A stretch of DNA of 64,000 nucleotides from Sphaerisporangium rhizosphaerae (GTDB taxonomy: Bacteria; Actinomycetota; Actinomycetes; Streptosporangiales; Streptosporangiaceae). The notes under the pieces are model-generated. The model saw only the letters and a list, made by a program, of their open reading frames with translations. It made no database searches and was not told the origin of the DNA. The position numbers and the translations under genes were made by a program. The stretch spans positions 62,001 through 126,000 of the forward strand of contig NZ_JBHTCG010000023.1 of assembly GCF_042665155.1 (NCBI RefSeq), in the 5' to 3' direction. Shown here in pieces: positions 1-7,982 of this stretch. Numbering within the stretch: position 1 is the stretch's first letter; each line of letters starts with the position of its first letter.

Positions 1-496
1 CCAGACCACGCTCCAGCACCGACCACACCGGCTCCACCCCGCCGCCACCCGGCCGCGCCGCGAACACCACCAGCGCGAACTGACCGGGAAAATGCGTCAG
101 ATACTGATCCAGCGTGTGCAGATACATGTCCCAGCCGCGCTCCAACGCCTCCACCTCCGCCTGCCATCCATCACCCAGAACACCGCTCTGCACGAGCCGC
201 AGCACCGTTCCGCCCTGTTCGCGCCCCTCGATCAGGAACTCGAAGGCCATGAACGTGCCGTCCTCGCCCTCGGCTCCCCGGAACTCGAACCGCCTCCCCG
301 GCTCCCACGCCGTCACCGTCGCCTCCACCGGGAAGTCACCGAAGAACTGCACCGCCTTGCCGCCCACCCACGGCTCGACCTCGTTGCGGCCCAGGAACCA
401 GGAGTTCAACCCCGGCCCGCTGGCCACCGCCTCCCACACCTGCTCGGCGCTCGCCCGCAGCTCGATCTTCTTGCGCACTTCGAACGGATGCGTCAT
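1..496 (-). CDS. SRPBCC (AHSA1-like) domain protein, 3' end cut by the window edge
   Basis: An ATG at 496 opens a frame that stays open to base 1, giving about 165 residues; the C-terminus lies outside the window. The translation starts MTHPFEVRKKIEL and carries the START-like pattern 'ASAEQVWEAVASGPGLNSWF' followed by a 'WEPGRRFEF' segment, typical of the AHSA1/SRPBCC ligand-binding fold. The start codon shares one base with the stop of the upstream ArsR-type gene (TGATG), so the two are translationally coupled. In actinomycetes ArsR-SRPBCC pairs are a common two-gene unit in which the regulator controls the small ligand-binding protein; the ligand cannot be told from sequence. The pairing is seen; the function is inferred. 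Confidence 0.85.
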   Translation of the reverse strand, partial: MTHPFEVRKKIELRASAEQVWEAVASGPGLNSWFLGRNEVEPWVGGKAVQFFGDFPVEATVTAWEPGRRFEFRGAEGEDGTFMAFEFLIEGREQGGTVLRLVQSGVLGDGWQAEVEALERGWDMYLHTLDQYLTHFPGQFALVVFAARPGGGGVEPVWSVLERGL

Positions 497-1107
497 CACG
501 GGGTCCCTTCAGGCTCGAGGTCTGTCTCACTTGGCACGTAGGGGTGCATCGCCACGATCAGGCGGTGTACGCGGCCGCCATCGGCCGACTCGTCGTGGTA
601 TTCGCCGGCCAGGGCCGTGACCGCCTCGGCCAGCCGGGTGGCGAACGCGGCACGGTCGGCGGCCGAGGCGAAACGCACCTCACCGTCGATGGTGAAGGTC
701 GGCACCCGCCTGCGGGCCTTGGCCGCGGCGACGACGAGTCTTCCCACGTCGCGCACGAGCCGCGAGGCGACGGCGAGCAGCCAGCGCGCCGAGAGCGCGT
801 CCGGCGAGCGCGCCGGATCGGGCGCCACCGCCGCCAGTGCCACCGGCGAGATGACGTAGGAGGCCGCCGTGGCCCGCATCACCCGTTCGGTCACATTGCC
901 CTTGCGCCGCTCCTCCGCCAGCTCGACCAGGCCGTGCCGCTCCAGCGCCTTGAGGTGGTAGTTCACCTTCTGGCGCGGCAGTCCGACCCGCCCGGCCAGC
1001 GTCGCGGCCGAAGCGGGTTCGGCCAGCTCGGCCAGCAGCCGGGCCCGCACCGGGTCCAGCGAGACCTGGGCCGCCGCCGCATCTTCGATCACCGCAACTT
1101 CGAACAT
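496..1107 (-). CDS. ArsR-family winged-helix regulator
   Basis: A 203-residue protein with an N-terminal winged helix-turn-helix at about residues 18-75 (segments 'RARLLAELAEPASAATLAGRVG' trimmed: key pieces are LAGRVGLPRQKVNYHLKAL and HGLVELAEERRKGN). The C-terminal half resembles the effector region of ArsR/helix-turn-helix proteins that sit next to SRPBCC genes. No metal-binding CxC motif is visible, so it is not a classical arsenic sensor. It is the first gene of a coupled pair with the SRPBCC protein. Two direct repeats AAGTTGTC lie just upstream at 1133 and 1151 and are candidate autoregulatory sites. The family call is firm; the signal it senses is unknown. Confidence 0.88.
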   Translation of the reverse strand: MFEVAVIEDAAAAQVSLDPVRARLLAELAEPASAATLAGRVGLPRQKVNYHLKALERHGLVELAEERRKGNVTERVMRATAASYVISPVALAAVAPDPARSPDALSARWLLAVASRLVRDVGRLVVAAAKARRRVPTFTIDGEVRFASAADRAAFATRLAEAVTALAGEYHDESADGGRVHRLIVAMHPYVPSETDLEPEGTP

Positions 1108-1132
1108 GACACAACGGTCTCACCGACAAACG

Positions 1133-1158
1133 AAGTTGTCAAGACTGTCTAAGTTGTC
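1133..1158 (-). promoter_or_regulatory. Direct repeats / -35 box upstream of the ArsR gene
   Basis: The octamer AAGTTGTC occurs twice, at 1133-1140 and 1151-1158, 18 bases apart. On the minus strand the proximal copy overlaps a perfect TTGACA (1142-1137) about 30 bases before the ArsR start, which fits an autorepressed promoter. Pattern only; no footprint is implied. Confidence 0.35.
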
Positions 1159-1217
1159 GGATCGCGGGGGCGATGGCGAAACGGACTCGAGCGTCCCGCA
1201 TTGGGTAGAGGTGGGTG

Positions 1218-1451
1218 ATGTTCATCTTGTTCGGGCTCCGCACGACCATCCACCCGCTCGGCACGCTCCGCTCCGCCTGCCGGGTCTGCGGCACCGTGGC
1301 GGCCCAGATGCTGTCAGAACGGGTGACCCGCTTCAGCCTGTTCTTCGTCCCGCTGTTCCGGCTGCGCACCAGGTACGCGGCGCAGTGCACGGCGTGCGGC
1401 GCGACGTACGGCCTGTCGCGGCAGGAGGCGACCCGCTCGGCCATCCTGTGA
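1218..1451 (+). CDS. Small zinc-ribbon protein
   Basis: A 77-residue protein starting MFILFGLRTTIHPLG. Two CxxC pairs (CRVC near residue 21 and CTAC near residue 58) flank a hydrophobic stretch 'SLFFVPLFRL', the layout of the short zinc-ribbon family often annotated 'zinc-ribbon domain-containing protein' in Streptomyces and relatives. A GAGGTGG element lies directly before the ATG; a GTG three bases upstream is an alternative start. Role unknown; probably folds around one zinc ion, perhaps membrane-associated. Confidence 0.78.
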   Translation: MFILFGLRTTIHPLGTLRSACRVCGTVAAQMLSERVTRFSLFFVPLFRLRTRYAAQCTACGATYGLSRQEATRSAIL

Positions 1452-1506
1452 CGCGGCGCGACGCGCGGCCGGTTTCCCGTGGCGGCGGTCGCGGAATGCT
1501 CACGCC

Positions 1507-1968
1507 ATGACCGTCGAGCACACCTCCCCGGCCGCGATGCTGGCCGTGGCGCTGGAAGAGGCCAGGAAGGGGTTCGCCGAGGGCGGGGTCCCCGTCGGCG
1601 CGGCGCTGTTCGGACCGGACGGGCGGCTGCTCGGCCGGGGCCGCAACCGCCGGGTGCAGGACGGCGACCCGTCGGTCCACGGCGAGACCGCCGCCTTCCG
1701 CGACGCCGGCCGGCAGCGCACCTACCACGGGACCACCATGGTGACGACGCTGTCACCCTGCTGGTACTGCAGCGGCCTGATCCGGCAGTTCGGCATCACC
1801 GGCCTGGTCGTCGGCGAGAGCCGCACGTTCACCGGTCAGCACGAGTGGCTGGCCCGCCACGGCGTCCACGTGGTCGTGCTCGACTCCGCCGAATGCGCCG
1901 AGCTGATGACGGCGTTCATCGGCGAGCACCCGGAGCTGTGGTACGAGGACATCGGCCAGGACACCTGA
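1507..1968 (+). CDS. Cytosine/nucleoside deaminase of the yeast FCY1 type
   Basis: A 153-residue zinc hydrolase of the cytidine deaminase superfamily. Zinc-ligand motif HGET (His and catalytic Glu, about residue 58) is followed by SPCWYC (about residues 82-87) giving the two cysteine ligands. The C-terminal 'WYEDIG' matches the end of the yeast cytosine deaminase rather than bacterial TadA or CodA. The likely reaction is hydrolytic deamination of cytosine or a related base/nucleoside in pyrimidine salvage. It stands alone between the zinc-ribbon gene and a convergent kinase gene. Exact substrate is inferred by resemblance only. Confidence 0.88.
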   Translation: MTVEHTSPAAMLAVALEEARKGFAEGGVPVGAALFGPDGRLLGRGRNRRVQDGDPSVHGETAAFRDAGRQRTYHGTTMVTTLSPCWYCSGLIRQFGITGLVVGESRTFTGQHEWLARHGVHVVVLDSAECAELMTAFIGEHPELWYEDIGQDT

Positions 1969-2082
1969 CCCCTCCGCCGGCGGAAGGATCAGGCCGGCGA
2001 GCACGGCCCGGCGTCGCGGCGTCCCGGCTCCGAGACCGCGTCGCGGCCGTACGGTGCCGGCAGGCGACGGGGAGGCCGGGAC

Positions 2083-3714
2083 TCAGGCGTCGCGGGAGGC
2101 GGTGGCCTGCCTGGCGGGGACCGCGGACGCGGCCGGGGCGGCGACGACCGGTGCGCCGACGGGCGCGGCGGGCCCGTCGGTGACGGGCAGGTGGATGATG
2201 AAGCGGCTCCCGCCGGTGTAGGCGAGGTCCAGCTCGATGCGCCCGCCGTGGTAGGCGGCGATCTTGCGGCAGATCGCGAGCCCGATGCCGGTGCCCTCGT
2301 AGGCGTCGCGGGTGTGCAGCCGCTGGAAGATCAGGAAGATCTTGTCGGCGTACTTGGGCTCGATGCCGATGCCGTTGTCGGTCACCGTGATGCGCCACTC
2401 GTCGCCGCCCTGCTCGCCGCCGCCCTGCTCGCCTTCGACCCGCTCGGCGTCGACCCGCACGACGGGGGCGCGATCGGGATGGCGGAACTTCAGCGCGTTG
2501 CCGATGAGGTTCTGCCAGAGCATCACCAGTTGGGTGCGGTCGCCGGTGATCTCCGGTAGCTCGCCCACCTCGACGGTGCCGCCGGTGTCCTCGACCCGGA
2601 CCGCGAGGTTGCGCACGGCCAGCTCCACGGTCTCGCTGAGCTTCAGCCGCGTGAACTCGACGTTCAGTCTGCCGATGCGTGAGAAGGTCAGCAGCTCGTT
2701 GATGAGCGTCTGCATGCGCTTGGCGCCGTCGACGGCGAAGCCGATGTACTGCTTGGCCCGCTCGTCCAGCCGGTCGCCGTAGCGCTGCTCCAGCATCTGG
2801 GTGAAGCTCGCGATCTTGCGCAGCGGCTCCTGCAGGTCGTGACTGGCGACGTAGGCGAACTGCTCGAGCTCGCCGTTGGAGCGCCGCAGCTCCTCCGTCT
2901 GCCGCTCGAGCATCTCGCGCGACTGGCGGGTCTCCTCCAGCTCCGTCACGATGCGCACCCGCATCGCCTCGATGTCCAGGGCCAGTTCGGCGACGTCGGA
3001 GGGGCCGCCGGTGTCGACGTGGTGGCCGAAGTCGCCCGCCGTGACCCGCCGCGACGCGGCGCGCAGGCGCTCCAGCGGCCGGAAGACCACCAGCCGGAGC
3101 AGCACCGCGAGCGCGATGATGGTGAGCAGGAAGAAGACGATGATGCCGCTGAAGCTGACGTTTCTGACCGTGCGCGCGGAGCTCAGCTCGGCGCGGGCGG
3201 CCTGACGGGTCCGCAGCCACGCGGCGTCCTGCGCGTCGAGCGCGGACCGCAGGGTGTCGAACGCGCGGCGGCCCGCCTCGGTGCGCTCGGCCGACACCTT
3301 GTCGAACCCGTCGCGCCGGACGCTGGCGATCAGCGGCTCGGCGTAGCGGGCGCGCCACTCGGCGCTCAGCCGCTCGACCTCGGTCAGCTCGTGCAACGGC
3401 GGCGCGCCGGGCGCGAGCCCGCGCACGGCCGCGGCCGTCCGCCGCTCGGCGGCCTGCCCGGCGACGTAGGGCCCGAGGAAGTCCTCCTTGCCGGTGAGCA
3501 GGAAGCCGCGGACGCCGGTCTCCTGGTCGACGAGCGCGGTCCTGATGCGCTCGGACTCGATGCGCGCCGGGGAGATCACGTCGGTCAGGCGGTTGGAGAC
3601 CTCCGTCGTGTGACGCAGGACGACCGAGCCCGCCAATGCGGACAGCGCCAGCAGGACGACCATGACGACCAGCACCAAGGCGAACCACGCCTGGGCGCTC
3701 CAGCGAGCTCTCAT
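2083..3714 (-). CDS. CHASE3-domain sensor histidine kinase
   Basis: A 543-residue membrane kinase. After a short cytoplasmic start comes a transmembrane helix (about residues 11-36), an extracytoplasmic CHASE3 domain with its signature 'DQETGVRGFLLTGKEDF', a second helix ('IIVFFLLTIIALAVLL'), a HAMP linker, a HisKA domain with the phospho-acceptor in 'ASHDLQEPLRKI', and an HATPase domain with N box ('NLIGNALKF'), 'DNGIGIEP' and 'GTGIGLAICRKI'. The catalytic part is of the phytochrome-like family. No response regulator is adjacent, so it is an orphan kinase. A longer start at 3753 is possible but adds a non-membrane, Arg-rich piece; ATG 3714 was preferred. Confidence 0.9.
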   Translation of the reverse strand: MRARWSAQAWFALVLVVMVVLLALSALAGSVVLRHTTEVSNRLTDVISPARIESERIRTALVDQETGVRGFLLTGKEDFLGPYVAGQAAERRTAAAVRGLAPGAPPLHELTEVERLSAEWRARYAEPLIASVRRDGFDKVSAERTEAGRRAFDTLRSALDAQDAAWLRTRQAARAELSSARTVRNVSFSGIIVFFLLTIIALAVLLRLVVFRPLERLRAASRRVTAGDFGHHVDTGGPSDVAELALDIEAMRVRIVTELEETRQSREMLERQTEELRRSNGELEQFAYVASHDLQEPLRKIASFTQMLEQRYGDRLDERAKQYIGFAVDGAKRMQTLINELLTFSRIGRLNVEFTRLKLSETVELAVRNLAVRVEDTGGTVEVGELPEITGDRTQLVMLWQNLIGNALKFRHPDRAPVVRVDAERVEGEQGGGEQGGDEWRITVTDNGIGIEPKYADKIFLIFQRLHTRDAYEGTGIGLAICRKIAAYHGGRIELDLAYTGGSRFIIHLPVTDGPAAPVGAPVVAAPAASAVPARQATASRDA

Positions 3715-3900
3715 AGGGTGCCCGAAACGACCCTGACGATGGCGGACATGCAAGGCATCGTAGCTTTCCCCCAGCGTGCTCCGGACCGTACGTCCCCGCG
3801 CCGCGCGTCTGTCGTCACAGCGGGCATGGAGACCGGTCCGGCCGGGCCGCGCGGCCGTGGGGCCCGGTGGAATAACCGGTACGGTGACGACGCTTAGGTC

Positions 3901-3914
3901 GTTGAAACTTCAAC
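3901..3914. promoter_or_regulatory. Palindromic operator GTTGAA-AC-TTCAAC
   Basis: A perfect 6-bp inverted repeat with a 2-bp centre lies 10 bases before the start of the luciferase-like monooxygenase. This form is typical of MarR-type operators and its position would block transcription start or translation initiation. No MarR gene is in the window, so the regulator is unknown. Confidence 0.45.
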
Positions 3915-3924
3915 AATAAGAAGG

Positions 3925-5058
3925 ATGATGAGGGCGATGCAGTTCGGGATCTTCAGCGTGGGCGACGTCACCACCGACCCGACCACCGGCACGACGCCGA
4001 GCGAGCACGAGCGCATCAAGGCGATGGTCGCCATCGCCCTGAAGGCGGAGGAGGTCGGCCTGGACGTCTTCGCCACCGGCGAGCACCACAACCCGCCCTT
4101 CGTCCCCTCCTCCCCGACCACGATGCTCGGCTACATCGCGGCGCGCACCGAGCGGATCATCCTGTCCACCGCCACCACCCTGATCACCACCAACGACCCG
4201 GTGAAGATCGCCGAGGACTTCGCCATGCTCCAGCACCTGGCCGGCGGGCGCGTCGATCTGATGATGGGCCGCGGCAACACCGGCCCGGTCTACCCGTGGT
4301 TCGGGCAGGACATCCGCCAGGGCATCCCGCTCGCGATCGAGAACTACGCGCTGCTGCACCGCCTCTGGCGCGAGGACGTCGTCGACTGGCAGGGCCGGTT
4401 CCGCACGCCGCTGCAGGGATTCACCGCGACACCGCGCCCGCTGGACGGCGTCCCGCCGTTCGTCTGGCACGGCTCGATCCGCAGCCCCGAGATCGCCGAG
4501 CAGGCGGCCTACTACGGCGACGGGTTCTTCGCCAACAACATCTTCTGGCCCAAGGAGCACTTCATCCGGCTGATCGGTCTCTACCGCGAGCGCTTCGCCC
4601 ACTACGGGCACGGCGCTCCCGATCAGGCCATCGTCGGTCTCGGCGGCCAGGTGTTCATGCGCAGGAACTCCCAGGACGCGGTGCGCGAGTTCCGGCCGTA
4701 CTTCGACAACGCCCCGGTGTACGGCCACGGCCCCTCGCTGGAGGAGTTCACCGAGCAGACCCCGCTCACGGTGGGCAGCCCGCAGGAGGTCATCGACAAG
4801 ACGCTGACCTTCCGCGAGTCGTTCGGCGACTACCAGCGCCAGCTGTTCCTGATGGACCACGCCGGCCTGCCGCTGAAGACCGTCCTGGAACAGCTCGACA
4901 TCCTCGGCGAGGAGGTCGTCCCGGTGCTGCGCAAGGAATTCGCCTCCGGCCGGCCGGCCCAGGTGCCGGACGGGCCCACCCACGCCGCCCGCGTCGCCCA
5001 CCGCGACGCCGAGGCGGCGGCCCAGGAACCCCAGGTCACCACCGGACCCTCCTCCTGA
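3925..5058 (+). CDS. FMN-dependent luciferase-like monooxygenase (CE1758-type)
   Basis: A 377-residue LLM-class flavin oxidoreductase. The N-terminus 'MQFGIFSVGDVTTDPTTG' and segments 'FATGEHHNPPF' and 'LAGGRVDLMMGRGNTGPVYPWFG' are characteristic of the CE1758 family of bacterial luciferase-like enzymes, with a TIM barrel to about residue 340 and a variable, Ala/Pro-rich tail. It should use reduced FMN and oxygen, supplied by the FMN reductase encoded next (5344). Three start codons are possible (3925, 3928, 3937); the family usually begins at 3937 (MQFGIF). A palindromic operator precedes it. Substrate unknown. Confidence 0.88.
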   Translation: MMRAMQFGIFSVGDVTTDPTTGTTPSEHERIKAMVAIALKAEEVGLDVFATGEHHNPPFVPSSPTTMLGYIAARTERIILSTATTLITTNDPVKIAEDFAMLQHLAGGRVDLMMGRGNTGPVYPWFGQDIRQGIPLAIENYALLHRLWREDVVDWQGRFRTPLQGFTATPRPLDGVPPFVWHGSIRSPEIAEQAAYYGDGFFANNIFWPKEHFIRLIGLYRERFAHYGHGAPDQAIVGLGGQVFMRRNSQDAVREFRPYFDNAPVYGHGPSLEEFTEQTPLTVGSPQEVIDKTLTFRESFGDYQRQLFLMDHAGLPLKTVLEQLDILGEEVVPVLRKEFASGRPAQVPDGPTHAARVAHRDAEAAAQEPQVTTGPSS

Positions 5059-5140
5059 ACCTCCGCACGCCCACGAGGCACGGGTCCCCGGCCCTCGGGC
5101 GCCATTCCCCGCCGGAGTAGCGCCCCTCGAACCCCGCCTC

Positions 5141-5270
5141 AGAACCGGTCACTCGAGCCCGTAGTCACGCCCGGCCACTCGAACCCGGCCTTTAGAACCG
5201 GCCATTCCAGCCCGGGCCCTGGAACCGCCCACGCGGGCCCCGTCCGAGAACCGGACTTGGGCCCCGTCCC
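5141..5270. repeat. Degenerate 26-27 bp tandem repeats
   Basis: In the 285-base gap between monooxygenase and reductase, a GAACCGG-CCA-C-AGCCCGG unit recurs with starts near 5141, 5168, 5194, 5221 and 5247. Units differ from one another and there are no unique spacers, so this is not a CRISPR. No coding or clear hairpin function is seen. Confidence 0.5.
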
Positions 5271-5343
5271 GCCTCCTGACCGGCGTCGATCCGCCCGGAC
5301 GCCGGTCCCTTCCCCGCCATCCCCCGACCTCCGGGAGCACCCC

Positions 5344-5961
5344 ATGAAGCCGTTGAAGCTCGTCGCCGTGTCCGCGGGCCTCGGTCTGCCGTCCTCGACG
5401 CGCCTGCTCGCCGACCGTTTGACCGAGGCCGCCCGCGCCCGGCTGACGCAGGACCGGGAGGTGGAGGTGCGCGTTGTGGAACTGCGCGAACTGGCCGGCG
5501 ACATCGCCGCCAATCTGGTGACCGGCTTTCCCTCCCCGGCGCTGGACGAGGCGCAGCGGGCGGTGGGCGAGGCCGACGGCCTGATCGCCGTCACCCCGAT
5601 CTTCACCGCCTCCTACAGCGGGCTGTTCAAGTCGTTCGTCGATGTGCTGCCGAACACCGCGCTGGCCGGCAGGCCGGTGCTGATCGCGGCGACCGGCGGC
5701 ACGGCCCGGCACTCGCTGGCGCTGGAGCACGCCATGCGCCCGCTGTTCGCCTACCTGCGCGCGGTGGTCGTGCCGACCGCGGTGTACGCCGCCTCCGAGG
5801 ACTGGGGCTCGGCCGGGGACGAGCGCACCGAGGGCCTGGCGGCCCGCGTCGCCCGCGCGGGCGGCGAGCTGGCCGACCTGATGCTGCGCCGGCCCCCGGC
5901 CGCAGAGCCGGTCGAGGAGCTCATCCCCTTCGAACAGCAGCTGGCGGCGCTGCGCCCCTGA
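5344..5961 (+). CDS. NAD(P)H-dependent FMN reductase (CE1759-type)
   Basis: A 205-residue flavodoxin-fold reductase. The phosphate-binding loop is 'SAGLGLPSSTRLL' near the N-terminus, and 'TPIFTASYSGLFKSFVD' forms the FMN-contact loop typical of NADPH-dependent FMN reductases of the CE1759 family. This family is regularly paired with the CE1758-type luciferase-like monooxygenase, here 285 bases upstream, to which it would deliver reduced FMN. GGGAG is placed about 7 bases before the ATG. Pairing is seen; the process served is not known. Confidence 0.88.
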   Translation: MKPLKLVAVSAGLGLPSSTRLLADRLTEAARARLTQDREVEVRVVELRELAGDIAANLVTGFPSPALDEAQRAVGEADGLIAVTPIFTASYSGLFKSFVDVLPNTALAGRPVLIAATGGTARHSLALEHAMRPLFAYLRAVVVPTAVYAASEDWGSAGDERTEGLAARVARAGGELADLMLRRPPAAEPVEELIPFEQQLAALRP

Positions 5962-5995
5962 TCCGGCTCCGTCCGTCGGCCCGCGCCGTCGTCCA

Positions 5996-6190
5996 GCGAC
6001 AGGCGCCCGTGCCTGCCGGGGACGGCGCCGGCGACCACCGCCCGTCCAGTGACAGGCGCCCGTCCGATGACGGGTGCCCGCCGGAGACCGGCGTCCGCCC
6101 GAAGGTCACCACCCGCCCGTGACCGGCGTCGGTCCGGTGACCACCCGTCCAATGACCACCGCCCACCCGGGTGACCGGTGTCCGTCCGCG
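5996..6190. repeat. Degenerate 17-18 bp tandem repeats
   Basis: The 270-base gap before the RNase HII gene is built from about ten variants of GTGACCGGYGYCCGTCC (for example near 6049, 6067, 6084, 6101, 6119 and 6171). The sequence is low in complexity, noncoding on both strands as far as can be judged, and unlike the 26-27 bp array at 5141. Confidence 0.5.
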
Positions 6191-6231
6191 AAGCCGCGCC
6201 GCCGTGCGTGCCGTCCTGCCATGATGGACCG

Positions 6232-7017
6232 ATGCGAAAGCGGACCACGCAGGCCACGCAGGCCACGCCGGCGACGGCTGCCACCCGGGCCACGCGGAAG
6301 GAGGCGCCCGCCGAGCCTCGTGCCGCCGGCTACCTGATCGAGCAGGAGCTGCGCGCCGGAGGGGCTCGTGTCATCGCCGGGGTGGACGAGGTCGGCCGCG
6401 GCGCGTGGGCCGGTCCGGTCGTGGTGTGCGCCGCGGTCACCGACCTCGGCCCGCCGCCCGAGCTGCCCGGCCGCGGCGGGACGACGGTGCGGCTCACCGA
6501 CTCCAAGCTGCTGGCGCGCACCCACCGCGAGGCGTTCGCCGAGGCGCTGCCCGGCTGGCTGACCTGCCACGCGATCGGCGCGTCGAGCGCCGAGGAGATC
6601 GACGAGGTGGGCATGACCGAGGCGTTGCGCCGGGCCGCGTCCCGGGCGCTGTCGGCCCTGCCCGTGCGTCCGGACGCGGTCATCCTGGACGGCAAGCACG
6701 ACTTCCTGCGGGCGCCGTGGCGGGTGCGCTGCGAGGTCAAGGCCGACCTGCGGTCGGTCAGCGTGGCGGCGGCGTCGGTGCTGGCCAAGGTGCACCGCGA
6801 CCGGCTGATGGCCGAGCTGTCCCCCGGGCATCCGGCCTACGACTTCGCGGGCAACGCCGGCTACCCCTCCCCCGTCCACCAGGCGGCGCTGGCCGAGCAC
6901 GGCCCGACGCCGCACCACCGCCTGAGCTGGTCCTACCTGGACGACCTGCCCAAGTGGCGGCACCTGCGCAGGCACCGCGACCCGCTCGCCGCCTCCGGCC
7001 AGCTCACTCTGCTCTAG
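6232..7017 (+). CDS. rnhB: Ribonuclease HII
   Basis: A 261-residue type 2 RNase H that cleaves RNA in RNA-DNA hybrids, including single ribonucleotides in DNA. The signature 'GVDEVGRGAWAGPVVVCA' contains the first catalytic Asp-Glu pair, 'VILDGKHDF' the third carboxylate, and 'SVAAASVLAKVHRD' the conserved C-terminal motif. The first 25 residues are Thr/Ala-rich and not conserved in the family. It converges with, and overlaps by 14 bases, the LysR-type regulator on the opposite strand. Confidence 0.95.
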   Translation: MRKRTTQATQATPATAATRATRKEAPAEPRAAGYLIEQELRAGGARVIAGVDEVGRGAWAGPVVVCAAVTDLGPPPELPGRGGTTVRLTDSKLLARTHREAFAEALPGWLTCHAIGASSAEEIDEVGMTEALRRAASRALSALPVRPDAVILDGKHDFLRAPWRVRCEVKADLRSVSVAAASVLAKVHRDRLMAELSPGHPAYDFAGNAGYPSPVHQAALAEHGPTPHHRLSWSYLDDLPKWRHLRRHRDPLAASGQLTLL

Positions 7018-7924
7018 CCGGCGGTTCCCGACCGGCCGCGCGCCGCAGGAAGCCGACCACCGTGCGGGCGGCGGGCAGCGGCGCGGGCGGGAGCACCGCC
7101 GACACGGTCCGGCACGGCGCCGGCTCACCGAGCGGGCGCAGCGCGAGCCCGTCCGGCACGGCCCACGCGGCGATGGAGGGAACCAGCGTGACGCCGAGCC
7201 CGGCCGCGATGAACCCGAACTTCCCCGTCCACTCGGCGATCTTGAGCGTGCGCGGGGTGAAGCCGGCGCGGGCGCAGGCGTCCGCGAGCATGGTGCGCTG
7301 CCCGGGAGGCGGCGCCTCCAGCCAGGTCTCCTCGCGCAGGTCGCGCAGGTCGACGTGGCCGGCCGCCGCGAGCGGATGGCCGCCGGGCAGCGCGACGAGC
7401 AGCTCGTCCCGCACCAGCTCGACGAACTCCAGGTCCTCGTCGTAGGGGAGCCCTGAGGGGTAGTCGCTGACCACCGCGACGTCCAGGCTGCCCTCACGCA
7501 TGCGGCGCAGCAGCGTGCCGCTCTGTCCCTCGGCGGGAACCATCTCGACGTGCGGGAACTCCCGGCGGAAGGCGCTCAGCGCTGCTGGGACCAGCGCGAC
7601 GTTGGCGGTGGCGAACGCCCCGAGGCGGACGCGCCCCCGGTAGCCGCCGTGGATGCCCGCCAGGTCGTCCGCGGCCCTGGCCAGGCGGTTGAGCACGGCC
7701 CGCGCGTGCTGCCACAGCAGCTCCCCGGCCGGGGTCGGCCGCACGCCCCGGGGGAGCCTTTCGAACAGCGGCCCGCCCGCCTGCCGCTCCAGGGACGCGA
7801 TGCGGCGCGAGACCGCGGACTGGGTGTAGGCGAGCTCACCGGCCGCGGCCGTGAACGAGCCCCTGCGTGCGACGGCGTCGAGCAGGCGCAGTGCGTCGAT
7901 GTCGAACACATTCCTCCAGCGCAT
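7004..7924 (-). CDS. LysR-family transcriptional regulator
   Basis: About 306 residues. The N-terminal winged helix is clear ('ALRLLDAVARRGSFTAAA', 'YTQSAVSRRIASLERQ'), followed by the periplasmic-binding-like effector domain. Candidate starts are ATG 7933, ATG 7924 and GTG 7909; the last follows GGAGG by only 3 bases but gives the usual LysR N-terminus (FDIDALRLL). It is divergent from the dehydrogenase-RidA fusion gene at 7983 with about 60 bases between starts, the usual arrangement for a LysR protein controlling its neighbour. Inducer unknown. Confidence 0.9.
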   Translation of the reverse strand: MRWRNVFDIDALRLLDAVARRGSFTAAAGELAYTQSAVSRRIASLERQAGGPLFERLPRGVRPTPAGELLWQHARAVLNRLARAADDLAGIHGGYRGRVRLGAFATANVALVPAALSAFRREFPHVEMVPAEGQSGTLLRRMREGSLDVAVVSDYPSGLPYDEDLEFVELVRDELLVALPGGHPLAAAGHVDLRDLREETWLEAPPPGQRTMLADACARAGFTPRTLKIAEWTGKFGFIAAGLGVTLVPSIAAWAVPDGLALRPLGEPAPCRTVSAVLPPAPLPAARTVVGFLRRAAGREPPARAE

Positions 7925-7982
7925 GGGATACATGCAATCTAGTCGCTGGTGGAATGCTTGGCGCTTCTCTACGGTCGAGCCC

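Noticed and set aside
5141..5270. CRISPR array
   Set aside because: Units are degenerate, directly abutted at 26-27 bases, with no unique spacers and no cas genes.
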